From: Sulfuricella sp. | GTDB lineage: Bacteria; Pseudomonadota; Gammaproteobacteria; Burkholderiales; Sulfuricellaceae | Direction of reading: 5' to 3' | Length of the DNA: 39,487 nucleotides | Assembly: GCA_028714315.1 (NCBI GenBank) | Contig: JAQTMN010000022.1 | Coordinates: 1-39,487 of the forward strand | Shown here: positions 22,757-30,891 of the stretch, piece by piece | Layout of the letters: every line of letters begins with the position of its first letter | Numbering within the stretch: position 1 is the stretch's first letter | Program-made: the position numbers and the translations under genes | The notes under the pieces: generated by a model | Database searches by the model: none | What the model was told of the DNA's origin: nothing | The model's input: only the letters and a program-made list of their open reading frames with translations

Positions 22757-25317
22757 GCCTGGAAAGATACCGGGAGAAACGCGATTTCGGGAAGAGCCCC
22801 GAGCCGCGCGGCAAGCCGGCCCAATCGGGCCGACAACTGGCGTATTTCGTCCAGAGGCACGACGCGAGCCGCCTGCACTATGATTTTCGCCTGGAACTGG
22901 AGGGGGTGCTGAAAAGCTGGGCGATCCCCAAGGGCCCCAGCCTTGATCCCGCCGATAAACGGCTGGCGGTGCAGGTGGAAGACCACCCGCTGGATTACGG
23001 CCCTTTCGAAGGCGAAATCCCGCCCGATCAGTACGGCGGCGGCACCGTGCTGCTGTGGGATCGCGGCATATGGATCCCCGAAGGCGACCCGGTCGAGGGG
23101 TATCAACAGGGCCGGCTCAAATTCCGCCTCGACGGCCAAAAGCTGTCCGGCGGCTGGTCCCTGGTGCGCATGAAGAGCTTCGACCACGATCAGGACGACA
23201 AAAAGCAACACTGGCTGTTGATCAAGGAGCGCGACGATGCGGCGCGCAGCGGCGACGAGGCCGACATCATCGCGCGGCAGCCGGAAAGCGTGGCGGCGCG
23301 CCATGACTCGGGCCGACCCCGCCATACCCGCGCCGGCAAGCCGGTACGGACCGATTCCGATTCCGGCGAGGCTCCGCTCGACCGGATCCGAGCCGCCGGT
23401 GCGAAAGAAGCGCGCATGCCCGAGCAGATCCGGCCGCAGCTGGCGATGTTGAGCGAGCGTGCGCCCGAGGGCGATGATTGGCTGTCTGAAGTCAAGTTCG
23501 ACGGCTATCGGGCCCTGTGCCGCATCGAACAATCCCAGGCCCGGCTTTACACCCGCGCCGGCCACGACTGGACGGCCAAATGGCCCGCCATCGCCCAGGC
23601 CGCCGCTCGCCTGCCGGTGGAACAGGCTTGGCTGGACGGCGAAATCGTGGCCTTCGCCGACGACGGCTCGATCAGCTTCCAGGCCCTGCAGGATTGGATA
23701 CGGAACGGCGCTTCGGCGCGTCTGGCGTATTACGTATTCGATCTGATTTACCTGAACGGCCATGACTTGAGCGGCGTGCCGCTGCTCGCGCGCAAGAACG
23801 CGTTGAAGGCATTGCTCGCCGAGCTCGATCCGGGGACTCCGGTGTTATACAGCGGCCACATCGCCGGCGACGCGCAAAACGCCTACGAGGCGGCCTGCAT
23901 GCACGGCCTGGAAGGCATCATGGCCAAGCGCGCCGATGCCCGCTATGTCCAGAGCCGGGGAAGAAGCTGGCTCAAACTCAAGTGCCGCCACCGGCAGGAG
24001 TTCGTGATCGGCGGCTATTCCGACCCGGCCGGATCGCGCGCGGAATTCGGCGCCCTCTTGCTCGGCGTGCACGACGAAAACGGAAAATTGCGCTACGCTG
24101 GGCGAGTCGGCACCGGCTTCGATGCGGCCACGCTGAAATCGGTCGCGAAACATTTTTCCAGGCTATGGCAAGCGCCCTCCCCTTTCGCCAATCCGCCGAC
24201 GGGGCACGAGGCGCATGGGGTGCACTGGCTCAAACCGGAGCTCGTCGCCGAAATCGAATTCGCCGAATGGACGACGGACGGCCTGGTTCGCCAGGCTTCG
24301 TTCATCGGCCTGCGCACCGACAAGCCGGCACGCGAAATCGTGCGCGAGCAGCCGCTTCCCGCCGACGACCCCGCCGATCCTCCGGGGAGCGGACCATCGG
24401 CGGCTCGTCCGGTTTCCAACGAAGCGGCACGGGTGGCGGGCATCGCGCTATCGCACGCCTCGCGCATCCTGTTTCCCGGCACGGAGTGGACCAAGCTCGA
24501 TCTGGCGCGCTATTACGAAAAATTCGCCGACCGGATCCTGCCGCACCTGCGCGACCGCCCCCTGGTACTGGTGCGCTGCCCGCAGGGCGGCGGCGAGAGC
24601 TGCTTCTTCCAGAAACACGCGGATGACACGATCTCGCCGGCAATCGGGCGGATCGAAGTCCCCGAGGGAGACGGCAGCGCGACCTACATGTTGGCGAACG
24701 ACCTGCCCGCCATCGTCAGCCTGGTCCAGATCGGCGTGCTGGAATTTCATACCTGGGGCGCGAGCCAAGGCCACCTCGACAAGCCCGACCGCATGATCTT
24801 CGACCTCGATCCGGCGCCGGAGCTACCGTGGAGGCTGGTGGTGGAAGCCGCCCAGCTGATGCGCGCCCTGCTCGACGATGTCGGGCTCGCGAGCTTCGTC
24901 AAAACCACCGGCGGCAAGGGCCTGCACGTGGCCGTTCCGCTCGTGCCGGAGCGAAGCTGGAAAGAGATCAAGCGGTTCAGCAAGGCCATCGCCGAACATA
25001 TGGAAAAGACCATTCCAAGCCGTTTTACCGCCATCCAGACCAAATCGAGGCGGACCGGCAAGCTCTACATCGATTACTTGCGCAACGCCGAGGGCGCCAC
25101 GGCGGTAGCGGCTTATTCCACGCGTGCCCGCGCCGGTGCGCCGATCTCGACGCCGATTGCGTGGGACGAGCTGGATATGGACATGCGCGCCGACCGCTTC
25201 AACCTCGGCAATATCGGCCAGCGCCTCGGCCGTCTGGACGACGACCCCTGGAGCGAATACTTCCACCTCAAGCAGCGCATTACGGCTAAAATGGCGCATA
25301 TTTTCGGCCTATCCTGA
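22753..25317 (+). CDS. ligD: Multifunctional DNA repair ligase LigD (PE-LIG-POL)
   Basis: An 854-residue NHEJ enzyme with the Pseudomonas-type domain order. The N-terminal 3'-phosphoesterase (about 1-190) keeps the metal-site set H36, H42, D44, R46, H78 and Y82 with the same spacing as P. aeruginosa LigD. The ATP-dependent ligase domain (about 220-530) has the adenylated lysine K248 in EVKFDGYRALC. The C-terminal primase-polymerase domain (about 560-854) has the catalytic D684-L-D686 in MIFDLDPAPE and the later TTGGKGLHV. It fills or trims broken ends and seals them together with Ku. Complete and apparently functional. Confidence 0.96.
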   Translation: MSLERYREKRDFGKSPEPRGKPAQSGRQLAYFVQRHDASRLHYDFRLELEGVLKSWAIPKGPSLDPADKRLAVQVEDHPLDYGPFEGEIPPDQYGGGTVLLWDRGIWIPEGDPVEGYQQGRLKFRLDGQKLSGGWSLVRMKSFDHDQDDKKQHWLLIKERDDAARSGDEADIIARQPESVAARHDSGRPRHTRAGKPVRTDSDSGEAPLDRIRAAGAKEARMPEQIRPQLAMLSERAPEGDDWLSEVKFDGYRALCRIEQSQARLYTRAGHDWTAKWPAIAQAAARLPVEQAWLDGEIVAFADDGSISFQALQDWIRNGASARLAYYVFDLIYLNGHDLSGVPLLARKNALKALLAELDPGTPVLYSGHIAGDAQNAYEAACMHGLEGIMAKRADARYVQSRGRSWLKLKCRHRQEFVIGGYSDPAGSRAEFGALLLGVHDENGKLRYAGRVGTGFDAATLKSVAKHFSRLWQAPSPFANPPTGHEAHGVHWLKPELVAEIEFAEWTTDGLVRQASFIGLRTDKPAREIVREQPLPADDPADPPGSGPSAARPVSNEAARVAGIALSHASRILFPGTEWTKLDLARYYEKFADRILPHLRDRPLVLVRCPQGGGESCFFQKHADDTISPAIGRIEVPEGDGSATYMLANDLPAIVSLVQIGVLEFHTWGASQGHLDKPDRMIFDLDPAPELPWRLVVEAAQLMRALLDDVGLASFVKTTGGKGLHVAVPLVPERSWKEIKRFSKAIAEHMEKTIPSRFTAIQTKSRRTGKLYIDYLRNAEGATAVAAYSTRARAGAPISTPIAWDELDMDMRADRFNLGNIGQRLGRLDDDPWSEYFHLKQRITAKMAHIFGLS

Positions 25318-25495
25318 CGATTCCCCCTCTCCCGCGGGCGGGAGAGGGTCGGGGTGAGGGCATATGTCCACATGCGAAGTCCCCCACCCCAACCCCTCCC
25401 TCGCCGGGTTCCCGCTGCTACGCAGCGACCACGGCGAGACGGGAGAGGGACTTTAGATGGCTGAATCAATAACCGTAAGAAAGGAATCCAGCTAC
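25318..25495. repeat. GAGAGGG/CCCTCTC repeat region after ligD
   Basis: Starts just after the ligD stop with an inverted repeat, CCCTCTCCCGC-GGGCGGGAGAGGG, and continues with CCCCACCCCAACCCCTCCCTC and ACGGGAGAGGGA. It resembles the element around 7371-7455. It may end the ku-ligD transcript. Confidence 0.6.
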
Positions 25496-25897
25496 ATGCA
25501 CCCGCTTAGCCAGTTCCTGCTCAACTGGGGTTTGACGGCCCTTTCCCTATGGGTGGTCAGCCAGGTATTTAACGGAATTTCCTTTTCCGACAGGCAGTCC
25601 CTGGCCGTGTCCGCCTTGCTGCTGGGCCTGGCCAACGCGATTGTGAGGCCGCTGTTCATCCTGTTGACCCTGCCGCTGACGCTGCTGACTTTCGGCCTGT
25701 TTCTGCTGGTCATCAATGCGCTGATGATCTTGCTGGTCTCGTCGTTGGTAAAGGGTTTCAGGGTATCGGGGTTCTGGACCGCTTTTTTTGCCAGCATCTT
25801 TATTTCGATTTTCAATTTCTTCGTCGATCTGGTCGTCTTTTCGGGGAACGACGCCATCCTGAGAACCGAACCGCTGTCGCATGGAATTTTCACTTGA
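25496..25897 (+). CDS. Small four-helix membrane protein, mycobacterial phage holin IV-like family
   Basis: A 133-residue inner-membrane protein with four hydrophobic segments (about 5-25, 33-52, 54-80 and 90-118). Features such as FLLNWGLTALSLWVV, LGLANAIVRPLFILLTLPLT and FGLFLLVINALMILLVS match the widespread family named after a phage holin (DUF360-like). It is a chromosomal housekeeping or stress membrane protein rather than a lysis gene, since no endolysin or phage gene is nearby. ATG 25496 is preferred because the protein then begins next to the first membrane segment; ATG 25457 is possible and has a GAGAGGG stretch in front, but that stretch belongs to the repeat. Confidence 0.85.
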   Translation: MHPLSQFLLNWGLTALSLWVVSQVFNGISFSDRQSLAVSALLLGLANAIVRPLFILLTLPLTLLTFGLFLLVINALMILLVSSLVKGFRVSGFWTAFFASIFISIFNFFVDLVVFSGNDAILRTEPLSHGIFT

Positions 25898-25965
25898 TCG
25901 TCTGCTAGTCCCTGTTGATCTTCTCGTACAAACCCATTAACCATGTCCTACATGAATAATCCCCG

Positions 25966-27213
25966 ATGCCGATGAACCACGGGTGCGCCGGGTCGGTCGC
26001 GGTCGTCGGCGGCGGACCTGCCGGGCTCATGGCGGCGGAAGCTTTGATTCGGAGCGGCGCGGCAGTCGATCTTTACGACGCCATGCCTTCCGCCGGACGC
26101 AAGTTCCTGCTGGCTGGCAAGGGCGGGCTGAACCTCACCCACACCGAGCCGATCGAATCCTTCCTGTCGCGCTATGGCGCACGCCGCACCGAGATCGCAC
26201 CGCTGCTGGCCGCGTTCGGCCCCGAAACCCTGCGCGAATGGACGCGCCAGCTCGGCATCGAAACTTTTGTCGGCAGCTCGGGACGGGTGTTTCCCGTCGA
26301 GAAGAAAGCGGCCCCGCTATTGCGCGCATGGCTGCATCGGCTGCGCGAGGCCGGAGTAAATTTTCACATGCGCCACCGCTGGCTCGGCTGGGACGAGTCC
26401 GGCGCGCTACGCTTTGCGGCCCCGCAAGGCGAGCTGGCCGTGCGCGCCGATGTCGTCGTATTGGCTCTGGGCGGCGGCAGCCGGGCGCGGCTCGGGTCCG
26501 ATGGCGCGTGGGTGCCCCTGCTGGCGCAGCGCGGCGTTCCCGTGGCGGCGTTGCGGCCGTCCAACTGCGGCTTCGATATCGGCTGGAGCGAGCACTTTCG
26601 CATGCGTTTCGCCGGGCACCCCGTGAAATCGGTGGTTGCGAGTTTTACCGGCGCGGCGGGGGGGGAACGACGCAGGCAGGGCGAATTCGTGATTACCGAA
26701 ACCGGGGTCGAGGGCGGCCTGATCTATGCCCTGTCCGCCGGCTTGCGCGACGAGATCGAAGCCGCCGGCGCGGCGGAGATCCGCCTCGACCTGGCGCCCG
26801 GCTGGAACCTGCCGCGCTTGGTCGGCGAGCTGTCGCGACCGCGGGGTTCCCGCTCGATGTCGAGCCACCTGCAAAGCCGGGTGGGCATCAAGGGCGTGAA
26901 AGCCGGCCTGCTGCGCGAAGCGTTGCCGGCGCAGGCGTTCGCCGACCCCGCCCGGCTTGGCGTGGCGATCAAGGCGCTGCCGTTGCGGCTCGTCGCGCCG
27001 CGCCCGCTTGAGGAAGCGATCAGCAGCGCCGGCGGCGTGGCGTTCGAGGCGCTCGACGAGCGAATGATGATCCGCTCCCTGCCCGGCGTATTTTGTGCCG
27101 GCGAAATGCTGGACTGGGAAGCGCCGACCGGCGGCTACCTGCTCACCGCCTGTTTCGCCAGCGGCCACGCGGCCGGCTCGGGCGCGCTGGATTGGCTAAA
27201 AGGCAAGTGGTAA
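25966..27213 (+). CDS. NAD(P)/FAD-dependent flavoprotein, HI0933/YhiN-like family
   Basis: A 415-residue flavoprotein. The N-terminal dinucleotide-binding motif is VAVVGGGPAGLMAAEAL. Family signatures are AGRKFLLAGKGGLNLTHTEP, VVLALGGGSRARLGSDGAW, ITETGVEGGLIYALSAGLR and, at the C-terminus, GVFCAGEMLDWEAPTGGYLL. It belongs to the HI0933-like group, whose physiological substrate is unknown in most bacteria. It resembles the PP_4765 subgroup more than YhiN itself. It stands between the holin-like gene and the DUF883 gene on the same strand and is followed by a tandem repeat. Confidence 0.9.
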   Translation: MPMNHGCAGSVAVVGGGPAGLMAAEALIRSGAAVDLYDAMPSAGRKFLLAGKGGLNLTHTEPIESFLSRYGARRTEIAPLLAAFGPETLREWTRQLGIETFVGSSGRVFPVEKKAAPLLRAWLHRLREAGVNFHMRHRWLGWDESGALRFAAPQGELAVRADVVVLALGGGSRARLGSDGAWVPLLAQRGVPVAALRPSNCGFDIGWSEHFRMRFAGHPVKSVVASFTGAAGGERRRQGEFVITETGVEGGLIYALSAGLRDEIEAAGAAEIRLDLAPGWNLPRLVGELSRPRGSRSMSSHLQSRVGIKGVKAGLLREALPAQAFADPARLGVAIKALPLRLVAPRPLEEAISSAGGVAFEALDERMMIRSLPGVFCAGEMLDWEAPTGGYLLTACFASGHAAGSGALDWLKGKW

Positions 27214-27231
27214 CACTTCACCACTCCTCCC

Positions 27232-27340
27232 CACTCCTCACTCCTCACTCCTCACTCCTCACTCCTCACTCCTCACTCCTCACTCCTCACTCCTCACTCC
27301 TCACCCTCACTCCTCACCCTCACTCCTCACCCTCACTCCT
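27232..27340. repeat. Tandem repeat: 10 x CACTCCT then 3 x 13-mer
   Basis: Ten exact, contiguous copies of the heptamer CACTCCT (27232-27301) are followed by three exact copies of the 13-mer CACCCTCACTCCT (27302-27340). Degenerate pieces lie on both sides. The tract lies 18 bases after the flavoprotein stop and 82 bases before the DUF883 gene. The purine/pyrimidine asymmetry (only C and T apart from one A per unit) suits slipped-strand or triplex structures. Copy number is likely variable. Confidence 0.95.
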
Positions 27341-27422
27341 CACCTCTCACGGAGTTGATTTATCCCGGCCGACTGCTAGATTTAAATCAGCTGTTTTCAT
27401 TTATAGCTGAAGGAGTATCGCC

Positions 27423-27764
27423 ATGGACATGACAGAATTGGTGCCGGCAACCGAAGCCGAGGCAGAACGGATCAACAAGGAAAAATTGATGGGGGATCTA
27501 CGGATGGTCGTCGCCGACGCGGAAGAGCTGCTGAAAGCCACGGCCAATCAGACCGGCGAACGAATCGCGGCGGCCCGCGCCAAGGCGGAGGAATCGCTGA
27601 AGATGGCCAAGGTCCGGATGAGCGAAATGCAGACCGAGATGCTCGCCCGGACCAAGGCAGCGGCCAAGGCCACCGACGACTATGTGCGGGAAAATCCCTG
27701 GACGGCGGTGGGGATTGCCGCGGCGGCAGGAATGGTGCTTGGCGTGCTGGTTGCACGACGCTGA
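27423..27764 (+). CDS. DUF883 (ElaB/YqjD-like) ribosome-associated membrane-anchored protein
   Basis: A 113-residue protein of the ElaB/YgaM/YqjD family. A long amphipathic helical region (about 15-85, rich in Ala, Glu and Lys) is followed by DDYVRENPWTAVGIAAAAGMVLGVLVARR, the family's C-terminal membrane anchor with its NPW motif. E. coli YqjD tethers ribosomes to the membrane in stationary phase under RpoS. A GAAGGAG ribosome site precedes the ATG. It is the first gene of a yqjD-yqjE-yqjK-like trio, with a 7-base gap to the next gene. Confidence 0.92.
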   Translation: MDMTELVPATEAEAERINKEKLMGDLRMVVADAEELLKATANQTGERIAAARAKAEESLKMAKVRMSEMQTEMLARTKAAAKATDDYVRENPWTAVGIAAAAGMVLGVLVARR

Positions 27765-27771
27765 ACGGCCG

Positions 27772-28176
27772 ATGGCTGCAGAAGCCAAAAATCAGGGCGC
27801 ACGCAGCCCTGGCGGGCTGTTTGATTCCATGAAGGCATTGGCGTGCACGCTGATCAGCATTGCGCACACGCGGATGGAGCTTTTTTCCACCGAGCTCGAA
27901 GAGGAGCGGATGCACCTCTATTCCATGCTGGTGTGGGCCGTCGTCGCGCTGTTTTTCGCCGGGTTCGGCATCGTTCTCGCCACGCTGTTCGTGGTGCTCG
28001 TATTGTGGGACACCCATCGGCTGTTGGCGCTGGGCGTTCCGGCATTCCTCTTTCTTCTGGGCGCGGTGCTGGCCTGGCGGGTCGTGCTCGACAAGGCGAG
28101 GGCGAAACCCCGCCTGTTTGCGGCCAGCCTGGCTGAATTGTCCAGGGATCGCGAGCATCTGGCGTCGCGCTCATGA
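27772..28176 (+). CDS. YqjE-like holin-X family membrane protein
   Basis: A 134-residue protein with two membrane segments (about 50-75 and 80-105), VWAVVALFFAGFGIVLATLF and ALGVPAFLFLLGAVLAWRV. The preceding helix, SIAHTRMELFSTELEEERM, is the typical start of the YqjE/holin-X (DUF1469) family. The end is charged (SRDREHLASRS). It follows the DUF883 gene by 7 bases and overlaps the next gene by 4 bases (ATGA). Longer in-frame starts lie inside the DUF883 gene. Function unknown; it probably acts with the DUF883 protein at the membrane. Confidence 0.88.
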   Translation: MAAEAKNQGARSPGGLFDSMKALACTLISIAHTRMELFSTELEEERMHLYSMLVWAVVALFFAGFGIVLATLFVVLVLWDTHRLLALGVPAFLFLLGAVLAWRVVLDKARAKPRLFAASLAELSRDREHLASRS

Positions 28177-28466
28177 AAAATCGGACGCTGGAGGAATTGG
28201 CCTTGTATAGAACGGCCCTGACGGCACGGGCAGCCACCCAGCGCACCCAGCTATCGCAGGCCGTCATTCCCCTGCGCGGCGGGCTGGCGCTGGCGGATCA
28301 AGGTTTGGCGGCAGCACGCCATATCGCCAGACACCCCATGCTGCTGGTCGGAGCGATGGCCGTGGCGGCCGCGTTTCGCCCCAAACGCGTGGCGGGATGG
28401 CTGTCGCGCGGGTGGGAAATCTGGCGTGTGGTGCGGGCGGTGAAGCAAAGCCTTTCCGGTTCGTAA
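28173..28466 (+). CDS. YqjK-like small protein
   Basis: A 97-residue basic protein. An N-terminal helical region (TLEELALYRTALTARAATQR) precedes a weakly hydrophobic segment (ARHPMLLVGAMAVAAAF, about 52-68) and a tail with WLSRGWEIWRVVRAVKQ. Position and pattern match YqjK in the E. coli yqjDEK operon. It overlaps the yqjE-like gene by 4 bases. No function can be assigned from sequence. Confidence 0.8.
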   Translation: MKNRTLEELALYRTALTARAATQRTQLSQAVIPLRGGLALADQGLAAARHIARHPMLLVGAMAVAAAFRPKRVAGWLSRGWEIWRVVRAVKQSLSGS

Positions 28467-28828
28467 GGTTTTTCCCGGTTGCCCTTGCTTTTTTATCCTA
28501 AAAACTCATTTCAAACCACGGGGAACACGGGGCGCACGAAGAGGGTACGGGATTTTGAATTTAACCTTCGTCACCCAATGGATTATGGCAAAACATGCAA
28601 CAAATTGATTCTATCCCCCGTGTTCCCCGTTAACCGCTTTTTATATCGAGGCGGCCACTAAATATTGAGGCACCGTCATTCCCGCGCAGGCGAGAATCCA
28701 GTATCGACAAGGCCCCTGGATTCCGGGTCAAGCCCGGAATGGCGACATTTACCGGCCGAATCAATAGGTTCATTCAGGGAGAAACGACTCACCGACTCAC
28801 CGACTCATCAATATCAAGGAGAATCATC
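28467..28828. other. 362-base gap before the BON lipoprotein gene
   Basis: No convincing gene. It contains the right copy of the long repeat (28513-28643), an imperfect repeat with CGTCATTCCCGCGCAGGCGA and CTGGATTCCGGGTCAAGCCC (about 28674-28740), and three tandem CGACTCA(C/T) units at 28785-28808 next to the ribosome site AAGGAGA. Confidence 0.65.
28513..28643 (-). repeat. 130-145 bp dispersed repeat, right copy (inverted)
   Basis: The reverse complement of this segment aligns with 21589-21733. The most conserved part is the CCACGGGGAACACGGGG-containing end, identical over 26 bases. Together the two inverted copies bracket the ku-ligD to yqjK-like gene block. Confidence 0.8.
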
Positions 28829-29152
28829 ATGACATCGAAATTCAATCGCTTCGCAACCTTGTTCTTCGCGGCCCTGCTGGCGACGCTGGTGGGATGCGCA
28901 TCTACGACCAAGCAGGAGGGAACCGGCGAATATATCGACGATTCCGTGATCACGACCAAGGTAAAGGCGGCAATTTTCAATGAGCCCACGCTAAAATCCA
29001 GCGAGATCAGCGTCAAGACCTTCAAGGGCACCGTTCAGCTGAGCGGCTTTGTCAGTAGTCCCGCCAGCATCGACAAAGCGGTCGCCATCGCGCGCGGCGT
29101 CAAGGGCGTGGAAGCCGTCGAGAATTCCATGGTGGTCAAGGGCACGCAGTAG
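28829..29152 (+). CDS. BON-domain lipoprotein (OsmY-like)
   Basis: A 107-residue lipoprotein. The signal ends in the lipobox LVGC (Cys23). One BON domain follows (about 37-105): IDDSVITTKVKAAIFNEPTL, VKTFKGTVQLSGFVSS and AIARGVKGVEAVENSMVV. BON domains bind phospholipid surfaces or help stabilise the envelope, as in OsmY and DolP (YraP). ATG 28829 has an AAGGAGA site 8 bases upstream. It is the last gene of the plus-strand stress-type block. Confidence 0.92.
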   Translation: MTSKFNRFATLFFAALLATLVGCASTTKQEGTGEYIDDSVITTKVKAAIFNEPTLKSSEISVKTFKGTVQLSGFVSSPASIDKAVAIARGVKGVEAVENSMVVKGTQ

Positions 29153-29205
29153 CGCGACTCAACGGACAGCAGGCACCTCAAGGTGGAGCCAGTCATTCGG
29201 TCTAT

Positions 29206-29252
29206 TGTGGGTACGGCTTAAGCCGTACTGTCAGGCTTAAGCCTGACCCACA
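29206..29252. repeat. Double-hairpin repeat, copy 2
   Basis: Two perfect 18-bp palindromes, GTACGGCTTAAGCCGTAC (29211-29228) and GTCAGGCTTAAGCCTGAC (29230-29247), are separated by one base and closed by TGTGG/CCACA, forming a three-way-junction shape. It lies between the convergent BON and rhlE genes. It is the inverted counterpart of 17536-17585. Confidence 0.85.
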
Positions 29253-29341
29253 GGGCCACCGTGAATAGTTGACGAACCGACCCTGTGGGTATTGCTGCAA
29301 CAAATCTGCCCGCAAGGGCGCAAAAGCCTGATCCGCCGGCC

Positions 29342-30655
29342 TCAGTGATGACGTCCAGTCGGGCGGCGCGCTGCGGCAGGCCGGCCTGCGGAATTGCCTC
29401 CAGCTGGCGATTTCGGCTTGGCCGTTCCCTGGGATGAACGCCCCCGCGACTGGCCGCCGCGCCCGGCCATCGAACCGCGTCCGTTCTGGATCGGCTCGGG
29501 CTTGGCGTTGCGGTCGGGTTCAAAACCCGCCACCACTTCCTCGGGCAGCTCGCGCTTGAGCAGCCTTTCGATATCCGCCAGCAGCTTGAGCTCATCGACG
29601 CAGACCAGCGACACCGCCTCGCCCGAAGCGCCGGCACGGCCGGTGCGGCCGATGCGGTGGACGTAATCTTCCGGCACGTTGGGCAGCTCGAAGTTGACCA
29701 CGTGCGGCAGGTCGGCGATATCGATGCCGCGCGCCGCGATGTCGGTGGCCACCAGCACGCGCAGGCTGCCGTCCTTGAATTCGCTGAGGGCGCGGGTGCG
29801 CGCCGACTGGCTCTTGTTGCCGTGGATGGCGAGCGAGGGAATGTCGCCCTTGGTCAGGTATTCGGCCAGCTGGTTGGCGCCGTGCTTGGTGCGCATGAAC
29901 ACCAGCACCTGGGACCAGTTGTGCTGCCTGATCAGGTGCGCCAGCAAGGGGCGCTTCTTGTCGCGGTCCACCGGATAGACCTTGTGCGCCACGTTGTCGG
30001 CGGTGGCGTTGCGGCGGGCCACTTCGATCATTGCGGGCTTGTCGAGCAAGCCGTCGGCCAATGCCTTGATTTCGTCGGAGAAAGTGGCGGAGAACAGCAG
30101 GTTCTGGCGCCGGCGCGGCAGCAGCGCGAGCACTTTCCTGATGTCGCGGATGAAACCCATGTCCAGCATGCGGTCGGCTTCGTCCAGCACCAGTATCTCG
30201 ATATGGGTCAGATCCACCGTTTTCTGCTGCACGTGATCGAGCAGGCGGCCGGGAGTGGCGACCAGGATGTCCACGCGGCTTCTCAGCTTGGTAATCTGCG
30301 GATTGATGTTGACCCCGCCGATCATCGACATCGAATTCAGTTTCAGGTATTTGCCATACTCCCGCACGCTCTCCTCGACCTGCGCGGCCAGTTCGCGCGT
30401 CGGCACCAGGATCAGCGCCCTGATCGGCGGACGGCCGCTGGAAGGCCCTTTGACGCTCGGGTCGGAAAGCCGGTGCAGGATCGGCAAGGTGAAGCCGGCG
30501 GTCTTGCCGGTGCCGGTCTGCGCGCCGGCCAACAGGTCGCCGCCCGACAGCACGGCGGGGATCGCCTGGGCCTGGATCGGCGTGGGAACGGTGTAGCCGC
30601 GCTCGGTAACGGCGCGGACGATTTCATCGGACAGGCCGAGTGTGGAAAAGGACAT
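29342..30655 (-). CDS. rhlE: DEAD-box ATP-dependent RNA helicase RhlE
   Basis: A 437-residue helicase. Motifs in order: the Q motif in [13 protein letters not shown], Walker A AQTGTGKT (45-52), [16 protein letters not shown] in [10 protein letters not shown], and [10 protein letters not shown]. The start [16 protein letters not shown] is typical of RhlE. The C-terminal tail (about 380-437) is low-complexity, rich in Arg, Gly and Pro, and should help RNA binding. RhlE acts in ribosome assembly and RNA turnover. It lies downstream of era on the same strand after a 236-base gap. Confidence 0.94.
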   Translation of the reverse strand: MSFSTLGLSDEIVRAVTERGYTVPTPIQAQAIPAVLSGGDLLAGAQTGTGKTAGFTLPILHRLSDPSVKGPSSGRPPIRALILVPTRELAAQVEESVREYGKYLKLNSMSMIGGVNINPQITKLRSRVDILVATPGRLLDHVQQKTVDLTHIEILVLDEADRMLDMGFIRDIRKVLALLPRRRQNLLFSATFSDEIKALADGLLDKPAMIEVARRNATADNVAHKVYPVDRDKKRPLLAHLIRQHNWSQVLVFMRTKHGANQLAEYLTKGDIPSLAIHGNKSQSARTRALSEFKDGSLRVLVATDIAARGIDIADLPHVVNFELPNVPEDYVHRIGRTGRAGASGEAVSLVCVDELKLLADIERLLKRELPEEVVAGFEPDRNAKPEPIQNGRGSMAGRGGQSRGRSSQGTAKPKSPAGGNSAGRPAAARRPTGRHH

Positions 30656-30831
30656 GATGACTCCGGAAATAACATCGGCCTGTCGCCGCTATCGGCGCCA
30701 GTCTTAGGCAGACGGAAAGGATTGGTGAACCTGGATAGGCTGCGGCACGAAGACTTGGAGCGTATGCCGCTGAGGCGTATTTTAACAGTAAAAAACGGGG
30801 AGCGGGGAGCGGCTTTGCCGCGTCAATCATA

Positions 30832-30888
30832 TAGGGCCGAATTCATTCGGCCATGCCGTGCCCATCAGGCCGAATGAATTCGGCCCTA
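30832..30888. repeat. Perfect 21-bp inverted repeat after era
   Basis: Arms 30832-30852 and 30868-30888 are exact reverse complements around a 15-base loop. Each arm is itself nearly palindromic (GGCCGAAT-TC-ATTCGGCC), sharing the core CGAATTCATTCG with 12082 and 19590. It starts 3 bases beyond the era stop codon. Confidence 0.85.
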
Positions 30889-30891
30889 CAA

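Noticed and set aside
27232-27340. Possible CRISPR array
   Set aside because: The units are 7 and 13 bases with no spacers; it is a simple tandem repeat and there are no cas genes.
25496-28176. Two holin-named families suggesting a prophage remnant
   Set aside because: Both are chromosomal membrane families named after holins; there is no lysin, integrase, capsid or tail gene nearby.
29218-29637. A 139-codon open frame at the 3' end of rhlE, minus strand
   Set aside because: It lies in another frame of the rhlE gene, and its end reads through the twin-palindrome repeat; no motif.
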